A stretch of 64,000 nucleotides of DNA from Rufibacter roseolus. Lineage in GTDB: Bacteria; Bacteroidota; Bacteroidia; Cytophagales; Hymenobacteraceae. Shown in pieces: positions 23,979-33,376 of this stretch. The position numbers were made by a program, and so were the translations under genes. Position 1 is the stretch's first letter. Each line of letters opens with the position of its first letter. Location: assembly GCF_017916365.1 (NCBI RefSeq), contig NZ_JAFMSU010000003.1, forward strand, positions 1,240,001 to 1,304,000, written 5' to 3'. The notes below the pieces were generated by a model. The model was not told the DNA's origin, made no database searches, and saw only the letters and a program-made list of their open reading frames with translations.

Positions 23979-26342
23979 CTATTTCAGGAGGCGCACGTAA
24001 TAGATGCCCGCCGTGGAGGAGTTCTCCAGTGCCGTGAAGGTAAGTTTCAGAGTGTTGTCTTTCGCTTTTGCCAGCACCGCCGCGGGTATCTCATAGTCTA
24101 CCTCCACGAATTTATCTCCCAGACTGCCGTCCTGTCGCACGGTCTGCAGCACGGTGCCGTTCACGGAGATGGTGAAGTTCCGGTCGCGGTCAGCACCGAA
24201 GTAAGTGAGGCGCAGTTTGCGGGGGCCTTGCCCTTTGTTTTTGAGGTTATAGCTGAACCAGCCGCGGGCCAGCCGCCAGTGCCGGTCTCTGTGCACGCCG
24301 GTCTCGGTCTTCTCACCCGCAAAACCGTGGTCCGATTCTGGTTGCTGTTCACCGGGCGCTACCTGGTCCACCGTCTGAGCTTCCAAGGCCAGTTTCGCTT
24401 TTTCCATTTCCTTGAGAGCGGCATTTCTCGCCTCCAGGCCTTCGGGCGTAGTCACGGGCCAGTAAACCATGTAGCGCGCATCGTGGATCTGGTAAAAAGG
24501 CACGAGCTGCACCCCCTTGTATTTCTGCGGCTGGATCAAACCCGAGGCTGTAAAGGTAAACGGCTTGCCGGCCACCGGCTGCAGGCCACTCACCACGTCT
24601 TTACTGGTTGACACCAGCACCGGCGCCTCGTCCAAAGAATAGAGCGGCCCGTTGGCGACGTGCCCCATCCGGCTTCCATCGGCTAGGAGGCCGGTGAGAT
24701 CAGTGGAATCCGTTACGGCGGCCAGCACAATAGGGCCCCGCACAAAAGAAACCCAGGGCGAGCCATCGGGCAGGGACTCGGCTTTGGTAGTCATGGGCAA
24801 TGACACGGTCACTACGTCCCCTGATTTCCATTTCCGATTGATGCCCATGTAGCCATTGGCCGCGGTGGTTTCTACCTCTTTGCCGTTTACCTGCACAGTG
24901 AACTTGCCTTGCTGCACCCATTTTGGCTGACGGATGTAGAGGGTGAATTTCTGCGCTTTTTTCAATTTCAGGCTTATAGCCGAGGTTTCCTCAAAAGGGA
25001 ATTTGGTATTCTGCGTTACGGTCAGGCCTTTCTCCTGCCAGTCCAGGGTGGAGGGCAGAAACAGGTTCACGTACAGGTCTTTGTCTGAATGGGCGTACAC
25101 CAACTCGCCGTACTTGCCGTGGTTTTCTAACCCCGAACCCACACAGCACCAGAAATCTTCCTGGGGCTGGGAGTACACGCGATAGTGCCGCGGCCGCATG
25201 GAGGTGAAATACACAAAACCGCCTTTCTCGGGGTGCTGCGAAGAGAGGATGTGGTTGTACATGGCCCGCTCATAGTAATTGAGGTAATCTGCCGAGGCGC
25301 TGGACAGGTACAACTGCTTCGTGAGTTTGAGCATGTTGTAGGTATTACAGGTCTCGGGCCCCTCCTTGCTTTCCAGCATGGACGTGAAATTGTTGGCCGG
25401 ATGGAAGTGCTCGCTCACGCTGTTGCCGCCAATGGACACCGTGCGGTTATCCACCACCGTTTTCCAGAAGAAAGCCGCCGCGTTGCTCCAGGTCTGGTCC
25501 TTAGTGAGTTCCGCCACCCGTTGGTAACCTATCACCTTTGGGATCTGGGTATTGGCGTGCATGCCGTTCAAGGCATCCTTGCCCTGCAGCAAAGGATTGA
25601 GCACCGAGGTCTGGGAGAACCGCTTGGCCAGCGTCAGATATTTGGCATCACCGGTGATTTCCGCCACATCCGCGAAGACCTCGTTCATGCCGCCGTGCTC
25701 GCTGCGCAGCATATCCTGAATCTGAGCATCGGAGAGGTTGGCGGTCAGGTCCACTGCCCAATCAGAAAGCTTGATGAGCATTTGCTTCGCCTTCTCGTTT
25801 CCGGCAAACAGGTAAGCATCCCGCAGCCCCGAATAGGTTTTATGGATGTTGTAAAGAGGAACCCATTTCTTGTTCAGGGAGAAACTGCCGGCCTCTATCT
25901 TGCCGGCCTTGATGTCCTGCCACATCTGCCTGCCGCCGGGCGTGCCGCCCAGGTAACCATCACCGCTTTTTTGTTGGCAGGCCTCCAGCGCATCTACCAT
26001 GTAGTTGAGGCGCTGCAAGACTTCCTGGTTTCCGGTGGCCGCGTACATGAGCGCCAGCGCCGACAGGTAGTGCCCCCCGATGTGCCCGTCTAAGCCAGTG
26101 TTTTCCCAGTTGCCGTAGTTCTGTGCCTTGGGCTGGATTCCGGCCTCTTTTTGAAAAGGGGCCAATAAACGGTCTGGGTTCAGAGACAGCATATACGCCA
26201 GATCGGTCTGTTGCGCTTGCCGGAAAGGACTTTCCAGCAGCCGCACAGAAGACAATGGGAAGCTTTGCAGTTTACCAGCCTGGGCAAACGTCACCGCCGG
26301 AACCAGAGCCAATACCAGAACTTTTAACGCCTTTGAAATCAT
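23979..26342 (-). CDS. GH127 beta-L-arabinofuranosidase
   Basis: 787 residues from the ATG at 26342, followed by a signal peptide (ALKVLVLALVPAVTFAQ). A longer frame upstream would cross a palindrome copy. Alpha/alpha toroid of the HypBA1 type with the unusual zinc-thiolate active site: Glu330 and Cys332 in GPETCNTYNML, and the pair Cys399-Cys400 in DFWCCVGSGLE, one of which is the nucleophile. C-terminal beta-sandwiches and a region near residues 620-780 close the protein. It removes beta-L-arabinofuranose, a linkage found in plant extensin, pectin and arabinogalactan glycans, so the locus targets more than plain alpha-arabinan. Confidence 0.92.
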   Translation of the reverse strand: MISKALKVLVLALVPAVTFAQAGKLQSFPLSSVRLLESPFRQAQQTDLAYMLSLNPDRLLAPFQKEAGIQPKAQNYGNWENTGLDGHIGGHYLSALALMYAATGNQEVLQRLNYMVDALEACQQKSGDGYLGGTPGGRQMWQDIKAGKIEAGSFSLNKKWVPLYNIHKTYSGLRDAYLFAGNEKAKQMLIKLSDWAVDLTANLSDAQIQDMLRSEHGGMNEVFADVAEITGDAKYLTLAKRFSQTSVLNPLLQGKDALNGMHANTQIPKVIGYQRVAELTKDQTWSNAAAFFWKTVVDNRTVSIGGNSVSEHFHPANNFTSMLESKEGPETCNTYNMLKLTKQLYLSSASADYLNYYERAMYNHILSSQHPEKGGFVYFTSMRPRHYRVYSQPQEDFWCCVGSGLENHGKYGELVYAHSDKDLYVNLFLPSTLDWQEKGLTVTQNTKFPFEETSAISLKLKKAQKFTLYIRQPKWVQQGKFTVQVNGKEVETTAANGYMGINRKWKSGDVVTVSLPMTTKAESLPDGSPWVSFVRGPIVLAAVTDSTDLTGLLADGSRMGHVANGPLYSLDEAPVLVSTSKDVVSGLQPVAGKPFTFTASGLIQPQKYKGVQLVPFYQIHDARYMVYWPVTTPEGLEARNAALKEMEKAKLALEAQTVDQVAPGEQQPESDHGFAGEKTETGVHRDRHWRLARGWFSYNLKNKGQGPRKLRLTYFGADRDRNFTISVNGTVLQTVRQDGSLGDKFVEVDYEIPAAVLAKAKDNTLKLTFTALENSSTAGIYYVRLLK

Positions 26343-26392
26343 CAGAACTCGTTTTTTTAATCTCGGGCCACTTGGCCTGCTTAATCTTACAA

Positions 26393-26434
26393 GTTGTTTT
26401 AGCCCTCTTTTTTCTAAAATACGGCTAAAACGGG
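26393..26434. repeat. Dispersed intergenic palindrome between GH43 and GH127
   Basis: GTTGTTTTAGCCCTC...CTAAAATACGGCTAAAACGGG; arms partly mismatched. It lies in the 157-bp gap between two genes of one operon. Confidence 0.55.
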
Positions 26435-26499
26435 GTTTGCCCAGAGACACCATCCAGAAGTTTTTCTTCTTTGTGTCTCTGGGCAATTCCCTGTTTTGA

Positions 26500-27981
26500 C
26501 TATTGTTTCTTTTTCATCCAGATCGCCAAGCCACCGCCGTTAAGACCGGTCATCACGATGGTGGATGGTTTCTTATTCTCCCAGTCCCGTTCCCTGGACA
26601 CGTGCATTTTATCAAGGAACATGCCGCCGGCCCATCTTAAAGTCAGCCACGGCGCATCATAGACCCAGGTATTGTTAGGATCACCGTTGATGGTTCCGTT
26701 GGCCATTAAGGTGGTGTTGAAAGCCACAGAGAAGTTAGGATCAGTTTGCTCGTTCCCAAAACCAGGCACCACGGTTTGGGTAAGCACGATCTGCTCGTAT
26801 TCGCCGGCCAGTTGCTCAGTAGTGATTGGGGTCTGCTCCACGTTGGCGAAACGCTCGGGAGAAACCATGGGCCATCCTTCCGGGGTCCAGAAAATCTCAC
26901 GCACGTGCATCACCATAAAGCCGGGGTTCACGCCTGGTCTGCCCTGGTGTGCCATGAAAAACTTACCGGTGCTCTGGAACACCGATGGGTGTGCCACTCC
27001 TTGCCAGCCGCCATGGTTTTGGAATTTGTAAGGGGATAAGATCATCGGGCCATTGTCAGCAAGGTTATCCACGTCCACGCCATTCCAGTCCAGGAAAGGA
27101 CCGTTGGGGCTGGAAGACCGGAATACCCGCACGTTGTACTTCGTGGAAAGCCAGTCATAGGAGGCAAACAGGTAGTACATATTGGTTTGCGCATTGTAGA
27201 CAATCTCGGCGCCTTCCAGGTTACCGTTGGGCTGGCCGCCGGTGTTTCCTCTCCTGGCAATGCGGGCTCCTTTGTCACCAGAGTTCAGGGGCAGACCAGT
27301 GGCAGGATTCAGCTGCAACTCAAACAGACCGTCCCAGGAAGATCCGTACACCATCCAGTGCTGCCCTGCCGGGGTCACTACCACCGATGGGTCGATGGCA
27401 TTGGTTCCGGGGCCTTCGTTCACCGAGGTGACCACCAGGCCTTTCTCGGTCCAGGGCCCTTCAGGAGAGCTGGAGGTCAGCAACCCGATGGCGCTCACCC
27501 GGCCCTGGGTAGCCGCCAGGGAATAATAAAGCCTGAACTCGCTGCCTACTTTCATGATGTAAGGAGCCCAAAGACCCTGTACCGGGGTACCTCCGTTAGA
27601 GGTGATGTGCTGCGCGCCCAAAGCAGGCAGGCTATTCACGGCCCAGCCCACGTACTGCCAGTCTACCAGGTCTCTGGACCGGCGCACCATGATTCCTACC
27701 CGGGCGGTTCCGCCGTAAGCCACATCCGTGCTGTAGCAGTAATACCAATCCCCGTCCTTCACAATAGAAGGATCATGGAGGTTATAGGGGCCCCACTGCA
27801 GCGCGAAGGCGTTGGAGGCCAGCTGCGGATAAGTATCATTGAGCGCATCAAGACTGAACGGCTTGGGCGCGAAAATCTCCGGGTCTATTTCTGTCAATGG
27901 CTCATCATCCTCTTGGCAGGAGGTGAGCAGGGTCGCTGACAGCAGCGTAAAGGTTAAAACTCTTCTGAAGATGTTCATCAT
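26500..27981 (-). CDS. GH43 endo-arabinanase, two-domain lipoprotein
   Basis: 493 residues from the ATG at 27981 (or 27978). Lipoprotein signal FTLLSATLLTSCQEDDEP: Cys followed by acidic residues, the export-to-surface context seen in Bacteroidota lipoproteins. Beta-propeller with base Asp in NLHDPSIVKDGDWYY, Asp in AIDPSVVVTPAG and acid Glu in LEGAEIVYNAQT. An extra C-terminal beta-barrel domain (about 375-493) is as in the large endo-arabinanases such as BtGH43A/AbnB. Probably at the cell surface, cutting arabinan into pieces for SusC/SusD uptake. Directly follows susD. Confidence 0.9.
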   Translation of the reverse strand: MMNIFRRVLTFTLLSATLLTSCQEDDEPLTEIDPEIFAPKPFSLDALNDTYPQLASNAFALQWGPYNLHDPSIVKDGDWYYCYSTDVAYGGTARVGIMVRRSRDLVDWQYVGWAVNSLPALGAQHITSNGGTPVQGLWAPYIMKVGSEFRLYYSLAATQGRVSAIGLLTSSSPEGPWTEKGLVVTSVNEGPGTNAIDPSVVVTPAGQHWMVYGSSWDGLFELQLNPATGLPLNSGDKGARIARRGNTGGQPNGNLEGAEIVYNAQTNMYYLFASYDWLSTKYNVRVFRSSSPNGPFLDWNGVDVDNLADNGPMILSPYKFQNHGGWQGVAHPSVFQSTGKFFMAHQGRPGVNPGFMVMHVREIFWTPEGWPMVSPERFANVEQTPITTEQLAGEYEQIVLTQTVVPGFGNEQTDPNFSVAFNTTLMANGTINGDPNNTWVYDAPWLTLRWAGGMFLDKMHVSRERDWENKKPSTIVMTGLNGGGLAIWMKKKQ

Positions 27982-28074
27982 AATACCAGTTTTTAAACTG
28001 TTTTTTTTCAACCAAGCTTCAATCCGCTGCCGCAGGAGCTTCTTTTGCAAAGCCCCTGCGGCGGCGGAATTAAT

Positions 28075-29640
28075 TTATTTATTAGCAGAATTTGGAAGCA
28101 GGTTCGCGTTGTTATCCAACTCAGACTGCGGAATAGGCAGGTACTCGTTGCCCGGGGTCCAAGTGTTGAAGTCACTGTCATGCTCTTTCAACATGGCCAG
28201 TTTGGCCGGATCATACAACCAACCCCAACGGATGATGTCATGGATTCGCTGACCTTCAATGGCAAACTCCAGGGCCCGCTCGTGGGCAATCTGGTCGCGC
28301 ATCTGCTCTTTGCTCATGTTAGGCTTCACGGTGGCCAGATCTGGAAGCTTGGCTCTTGATCTCACCTGCTGGATGTAAGGGTAAGCCTCGGCTGTGCGGT
28401 TCAATTCGTTCAGCGTTTCGGCGTACATCAACAGGATATCGGCGTAGCGCAACACTCGATAGTTATTACCACCCGTTTCTGGGGTCTCAAACGGCACGCC
28501 CTGGCCTTCCATGGTGTATTTTCTTGGATAGATCTGGTCGCGGATATTGTCTGGCCAGGCCACGCCGTAAGCGGTGGTATTGCCTTCGGCCGGGTTGTAG
28601 TACAGAATGGTGGCGGGCAGTCTTGGGTCTACTTGGTTGTCAGTGGTTCTTTCCTGTCTGTACTCATTGTAGATCCATTGGGTAGGCTGGTAATCTGACC
28701 AGGCTTTCCCCTGCATGCCGTAGGCTACCGGCAGCGCGTTGAACTGCCTCCAGTTGGCGGTTGGCTCTCCGGTCCAGTTTCCTACCGAACCTCCGGTGGC
28801 GCTGAACTGCACCTCAAACAAAGACTCAGCATTGTTCTCGTTGGTGGTTGTGAAGTTGTCTCTGTAGTTAGGCACCAAAGAATAAACCCCTTGCAAAGGA
28901 CCGGTGAAGAACTTGGCAAACTGCGCCTCGGCCTCGGTGTACATTTTGCGGTAGAGGTAGGCTTTGCCCAGCAGACCAGTAGCGGCTCCTTTGGTGGCAC
29001 GGCCTTTCTGCCCTCTGTCCGGACCAACTACTGCGTCATAGTTGACAGGCAGTGACCCCTCCGCGTTTTTCAGATCACTGAATACCTGGTTCCAAAGCTC
29101 TTCTTCGGTGGCTGTGGCTGGGTAGTAATCATTCTGGTCTGCCGGCGGGGTGGTGATTACCGGAACCTGCTTATAAGTGATGGCCAGGTTGTAATAAGCC
29201 AATCCGCGCAGGAAGTAGGCCTGGCCAATGATCCGCTGTTTGGCTTCTTCACTGATGATGTCAGTGCCCATCTTGCCTACGTTTTGAATCACCTGGTTGG
29301 CCCGGAAAATAACCATGTAATGGTCTCTCCAGATCCACTGGGTTTCCCCGGCGTTGGTAGGCAGTGTAAACTGACCACCCAGCTCCAGGTACACCGCCGG
29401 GCTGTCGCCATACATATCGTCTCCCCGGCTGTCACTGAAGCTGGGAAAAGTTCTCTGGTAGGTTCCGTCGGTAGTTAAGGCGTTGTATACCGCGGTTACC
29501 CCGGCAAAGGCCTGCGCCTCGGTGGTCCAGTAGGTGGCCGCTGTTTCCTGGTTAGGGTTGGTGATATCTAATTCATCATCGCAGCTACTCAAAAACAGCA
29601 TTGCGATTACATAATATGCGATCTTTTTCATCTTAAACAT
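28075..29640 (-). CDS. SusD-like glycan-binding lipoprotein
   Basis: 521 residues (or 518 from a second ATG at 29631). Lipoprotein signal YVIAMLFLSSCDDELD with a cluster of acidic residues behind Cys that favours surface display. RagB/SusD fold: TPR-like helices, an N-terminal NPNQETAATYWTTEAQAFAGVTAVYNAL segment, and the C-terminal LRYADILLMYAETLNE and ALEFAIEGQRIHDIIRWG motifs. It forms the lid on the SusC channel encoded 32 bp upstream and binds the arabino-oligosaccharide. Ligand deduced from the enzymes around it. Confidence 0.95.
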   Translation of the reverse strand: MFKMKKIAYYVIAMLFLSSCDDELDITNPNQETAATYWTTEAQAFAGVTAVYNALTTDGTYQRTFPSFSDSRGDDMYGDSPAVYLELGGQFTLPTNAGETQWIWRDHYMVIFRANQVIQNVGKMGTDIISEEAKQRIIGQAYFLRGLAYYNLAITYKQVPVITTPPADQNDYYPATATEEELWNQVFSDLKNAEGSLPVNYDAVVGPDRGQKGRATKGAATGLLGKAYLYRKMYTEAEAQFAKFFTGPLQGVYSLVPNYRDNFTTTNENNAESLFEVQFSATGGSVGNWTGEPTANWRQFNALPVAYGMQGKAWSDYQPTQWIYNEYRQERTTDNQVDPRLPATILYYNPAEGNTTAYGVAWPDNIRDQIYPRKYTMEGQGVPFETPETGGNNYRVLRYADILLMYAETLNELNRTAEAYPYIQQVRSRAKLPDLATVKPNMSKEQMRDQIAHERALEFAIEGQRIHDIIRWGWLYDPAKLAMLKEHDSDFNTWTPGNEYLPIPQSELDNNANLLPNSANK

Positions 29641-29672
29641 CTTTTATGTTTGTCTAATTCTCAACTAACAGG

Positions 29673-32600
29673 TTAGAAACCAACCTGTACTCCCAACATC
29701 ACGGTTCTTGGTTTAGGAAAAGAACCGTTATCAAAACCAGGCTCAAACACGCCAGCGGTGAAATCAGGATTGTATCCTTTGTATTTCTGGAAAGTGTAAA
29801 GATTTTGGGCGGTTACATACACCCGTGCCTTGTTTATTCCTTTGACCAGGCCTTCTTTGAAGTTGTAACCCAGAGACACCGTGTTGATGCGCAGGTGGGT
29901 TCCGCTTTGCAACCAGCCTTCTCTGTTAGAATCTCTGCCGTTCTCGTTAGGGTCGGTCCAGATCAAACGTGGGATGTCTGTGTCGGTGTTGGTGGAGGTC
30001 CACCGGTCCAGGATATCCTCGTGCCAGTTGTCATCGCCACCGGTGTGCATGAGGGTTCTGTACAGACGGCTGTTGATAAGGTAACCACCTTTTCCGGAGG
30101 CGAAGATGGTGAAATCGAAGCCTTTGTAAGAGGCGTTGAGGTTCAAGCCGTAGGTGTATTTAGGAATACCGCTGCCCAGGTAAGTACGGTCATAAGTATC
30201 GATCACGCCGTCTGGGGTACCTTCGGGACCGCTTATGTCTCTGAAGATAAGGTCACCCGGAGCGGTGCCTGGTTTCTGGAAGGCGTGCTGGTCAATCTCT
30301 TCCTGTGACTGGAAGATACCGTCTACAACCCAGCCGTAATGACGGCCAACCTCACCGCCTAGCTCAGTGATGGACCCAACACCCAGTCTTGACTTCACGT
30401 TGGTTCCCAGATCCAGTACTTCGTTCTTCAGGGTAGTGAAGTTCCCTGATACCCCAAAGGTGAAGTCGCCGATGGTTTTGTTGTAACCGGCTGTTACTTC
30501 AAACCCGGTGTTTTTCAAGGTTCCGCCGTTTACCACCGGGCTGGAGTTCACAGACCCTACTGAGGCCGGGATTGGAATGTTCACCAGAACGTCCTCGCTC
30601 TTGCTGTAATAGTATTCAGCAGACAGGTCAATCATACCATCGAACAAGACGGCGTCAAAACCTACGTTAGAGGTGGTTTTCTCTTCCCACTTGATGGTCT
30701 CAGACACCACGTTCGTTTGCAAGCCACCTAACACCCTTTCGCCGTTGTTGAAAGTGTACACCACGTTGGAGTTGATAGCGGGCGAGTAGAGGTAGTTACC
30801 AATGTTCTCGTTACCTAACTTACCCCAGCTGGCTCTGAATTTCAGGTCAGACACAATGGATTTCGGCACGGTAAAAAACTCCTCATTAGAGATTTTCCAG
30901 CCCAGGGCCAGAGAAGGGAAGTAACCGTATCTGTTCACCGGAGAGAAGCGGGACGACCCGTCTCTTCTGAGTGTGGCCGTTAACAGGTATCTGTCATCAA
31001 AGCTGTAGTTCACCCTTCCCAGGAAAGAGGCCAGTACGTGGGCATCCTCGGTTCCGGAAGAAGTACTGGTAGCACCATTGTTCAGGACAGGGAAATACGG
31101 TTTGGTGAACCCCTCGGCGTATCCTTGTCTGAAAATACCTTTCTCTCTCTGGAACATCTGACCTACCAGCACCGCCAGGGAGCTTTTGCCAAAGGTAGCC
31201 TCGTAGTTCAGGGTGTTCTCAATCAGAGAGGTCTCGTATCTTCTTGAGTTGTCATTTAAGCGGGCGATGGCGTTAGGAAAGAAATATCCCAGATTGAAGG
31301 TTGGGATGAAAGTCTTGTCACGCGCTGTTACCACGTCATAGCTCAGGTTCAGTCTATACTTAAGGCTATGGTTGGTTCTTTTCAGCAACTGCAGCTCACC
31401 GTAACCGCTACCAAAGATGCGGTCTACATCTGTAGTGCTGTTGATGAGGCTGTTGTATCCAATCCCGTTGAGAGAGATCGCATCTTCTCTTTCCTGCAGG
31501 GTTCCGCCAAAACCACCTTCTTTGGTAGGGTCATACACGGGCATGGTAGGGATGGCAATCACCAGGTCATTGATCAAAGGCGGGCGGCCACCGGCCAGTA
31601 CCCCGTCTCCTGTTACAAGGCCGTTTTCATGAGAACGGGCATAAAACAGAGACTGCCCGAATTTGAAGATGCCTTTCTCCACCGATGAGTTCACACGGGC
31701 GGTATAACGCTCATAAGATGGGCCGTTGCCTTTGTAAGTACCCTCGTTGCCAAAATAATCAAGGGAGATGTTGTACGTGCTGCTGGTACCGCCCCCTGAA
31801 AGGTTGATGTTATGGTTCTGACGGTTTCCGGTCTTCAGGCCTTCTTCCTGCCAGTCGGTATCAATGTTGTTCACGTATCTAGGATTCTCAGGGTCGTTGG
31901 CCGGCGCAAGCGGCTTGGTGCCTGATCTTAGGCGGGACTCGTTGTTCAAAGTCTGGTAGTTGGCGCGGTTGGTTACCGGCATTTTCTGCCAAACCTCATC
32001 TATTCCGTAATACCCGTTGTATTCAATCTGCAGCGGGGTCTCTTTTCTACCTTGTCTGGTGGTAATGATCACTACCCCGTTAGCGGCCCGGGAACCGTAG
32101 ATAGCCCCGGCAGAAGCATCTTTCAACACCTGCATAGACTCAATATCATTAGGGTTAAAATCGCGCGGCACCCCGCTGATAGGCACTCCGTCTATCACGT
32201 ACAAGGGGTCTGAGTTCCCGAAAGTACCTATCCCTCTGATTCTTACCTGCGGAAACGCCCCTGGCTGACCATCGGTATTCACACTTACCCCTGAAACGCG
32301 GCCCTGAAGCATGGACCCTACATCATTGGTAGAAACTTTCTTCATATCGGCTACGTTTACCACCGCCACCGATCCGGTGATGTCTGATCTGCGTTGGGTA
32401 CCGTAACCCACCACTACTACTTCATCAATGGCCTTGGCGTCTGTCTCCAGCACAACATTAATAGAGGTCTGGTTGTTGAAAGCGACTTCTTTAGACAGGT
32501 ATCCGATATAAGAAACCACCAGGGTTCCGCTAGGGCTGGGCGCTGTTAAGGTAAAATTACCGTCTACGTCTGTAGAGGTGGCCGTGGTGGTACCTTTCAG

Positions 32601-32750
32601 CACAACGGAAGCACCTGGTAAACCGGCTCCACTGGCATCCGTCACTTTTCCTTTAATGGCAAGGCCTTGCGCCACTGCACTTATTATTGAACCATATATT
32701 AGAAAGAGGACCAGCATCCAACCTTTCTTACTAAGTAATCTTTGCTGCAT
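29673..32750 (-). CDS. SusC-like TonB-dependent oligosaccharide transporter
   Basis: 1025 residues with a signal peptide (FLIYGSIISAVAQG). Order: carboxypeptidase-regulatory-like beta-sandwich (about 31-115), the SusC signature DEVVVVGYGTQRRSDITGSV, the plug (about 125-235; GTFGNSDPLYVIDGVPI), then a 22-strand barrel ending in an aromatic residue (VQVGF). Energised by TonB to bring glycans across the outer membrane together with SusD. First gene of the long arabinan operon; its promoter region carries two AraR-type dyads. It has no N-terminal anti-sigma-signalling extension, which agrees with control by a cytosolic regulator. Confidence 0.95.
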   Translation of the reverse strand: MQQRLLSKKGWMLVLFLIYGSIISAVAQGLAIKGKVTDASGAGLPGASVVLKGTTTATSTDVDGNFTLTAPSPSGTLVVSYIGYLSKEVAFNNQTSINVVLETDAKAIDEVVVVGYGTQRRSDITGSVAVVNVADMKKVSTNDVGSMLQGRVSGVSVNTDGQPGAFPQVRIRGIGTFGNSDPLYVIDGVPISGVPRDFNPNDIESMQVLKDASAGAIYGSRAANGVVIITTRQGRKETPLQIEYNGYYGIDEVWQKMPVTNRANYQTLNNESRLRSGTKPLAPANDPENPRYVNNIDTDWQEEGLKTGNRQNHNINLSGGGTSSTYNISLDYFGNEGTYKGNGPSYERYTARVNSSVEKGIFKFGQSLFYARSHENGLVTGDGVLAGGRPPLINDLVIAIPTMPVYDPTKEGGFGGTLQEREDAISLNGIGYNSLINSTTDVDRIFGSGYGELQLLKRTNHSLKYRLNLSYDVVTARDKTFIPTFNLGYFFPNAIARLNDNSRRYETSLIENTLNYEATFGKSSLAVLVGQMFQREKGIFRQGYAEGFTKPYFPVLNNGATSTSSGTEDAHVLASFLGRVNYSFDDRYLLTATLRRDGSSRFSPVNRYGYFPSLALGWKISNEEFFTVPKSIVSDLKFRASWGKLGNENIGNYLYSPAINSNVVYTFNNGERVLGGLQTNVVSETIKWEEKTTSNVGFDAVLFDGMIDLSAEYYYSKSEDVLVNIPIPASVGSVNSSPVVNGGTLKNTGFEVTAGYNKTIGDFTFGVSGNFTTLKNEVLDLGTNVKSRLGVGSITELGGEVGRHYGWVVDGIFQSQEEIDQHAFQKPGTAPGDLIFRDISGPEGTPDGVIDTYDRTYLGSGIPKYTYGLNLNASYKGFDFTIFASGKGGYLINSRLYRTLMHTGGDDNWHEDILDRWTSTNTDTDIPRLIWTDPNENGRDSNREGWLQSGTHLRINTVSLGYNFKEGLVKGINKARVYVTAQNLYTFQKYKGYNPDFTAGVFEPGFDNGSFPKPRTVMLGVQVGF

Positions 32751-32805
32751 AGGATTATGAAAATGGGTAGGGATTGTGAAACAAATCAGACTCGCGGGAC
32801 TCTAA

Positions 32806-32844
32806 CAGAGGTAAGTTTCAGATGTTAAATGTTGTTTTGACATT
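32806..32844 (-). promoter_or_regulatory. susC promoter with candidate AraR operator
   Basis: A TACCTCTG box (32806-32813, minus strand) could be the -7 element, about 55 bp upstream of the susC start. The dyad AATGT-TGTTTTG-ACATT (32828-32844) lies over -33, at nearly the same spacing as in front of araB. Confidence 0.6.
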
Positions 32845-32913
32845 TATTAAATTTCCATAAAAGTAGCCTTGGTTTATATTTTTAACAACAAAAAGAGATA
32901 AATTATTTTTTAA

Positions 32914-32930
32914 AGTGCCATTTTGACAAT
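32914..32930. promoter_or_regulatory. Second AraR-type dyad upstream of susC
   Basis: AGTGC-CATTTTG-ACAAT keeps TTTTGACA and the 17-bp spacing of the copies at 15843 and 32828; centre-to-centre distance to the latter is 86 bp, near eight helical turns. Confidence 0.45.
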
Positions 32931-33277
32931 TAAAGCACTTTTCTATATGGAAGGCATTGTTGAGACCATTTCTGCAAGGGCTTATGCCTCCCATATTTTT
33001 CCGCCGCATAGCAACCCTGCTCTCTCCGCTAGCTCCAACTATCTCATTCCAGGCTTCTGGCACCTACACATTATATATATGGCTGAAATTTATACTTTGC
33101 AGAACCCTGTGGTTTACCAGGAGTAGGTAACCGCTCCTAACTGCTGTTCCTGTTGCGCCAACCCAATTCTTTATGGCGGGTCTGGACAATCTCTATCCTT
33201 AGTTTTTAGCACCCGGCGCCAACTTTTTCGGCCATGGGTTAAGTTTGTGGATTCAAACTTAAAAAAATGGTTGTATA

Positions 33278-33294
33278 AATGTAATAAATACACT
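33278..33294. promoter_or_regulatory. AraR-type dyad in front of the GH51/GH43 operon
   Basis: AATGT-AATAAAT-ACACT has the same outer half-sites and 7-bp gap as the araB copy. A possible TATATTTA -7 box follows at once, about 80 bp before the GH51 start codon. Confidence 0.45.
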
Positions 33295-33376
33295 TATATT
33301 TATTGCAAATTTTACGAATAAAAATCAGCTAGCTTTAAAATTTAACAGAGAACCCCTACCAAAACAGCCCTAAAGT

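Larger units (their letters stand above)
32751..33376. promoter_or_regulatory. Divergent control region of the arabinan operons
   Basis: 626 bp of AT-rich DNA without a gene. It separates susC (left) from the GH51-GH43 operon (right) and holds three dyads of the ARTGY-N7-ACANT type. A half copy of the dispersed palindrome (AAAACAGCCCTAAAG) sits just before the GH51 start, at 33358-33375. Confidence 0.6.

Noticed and set aside
25185-26093. 302-codon frame antisense to the GH127 gene
   Set aside because: Lies wholly opposite a well-supported GH127 gene and matches no family.
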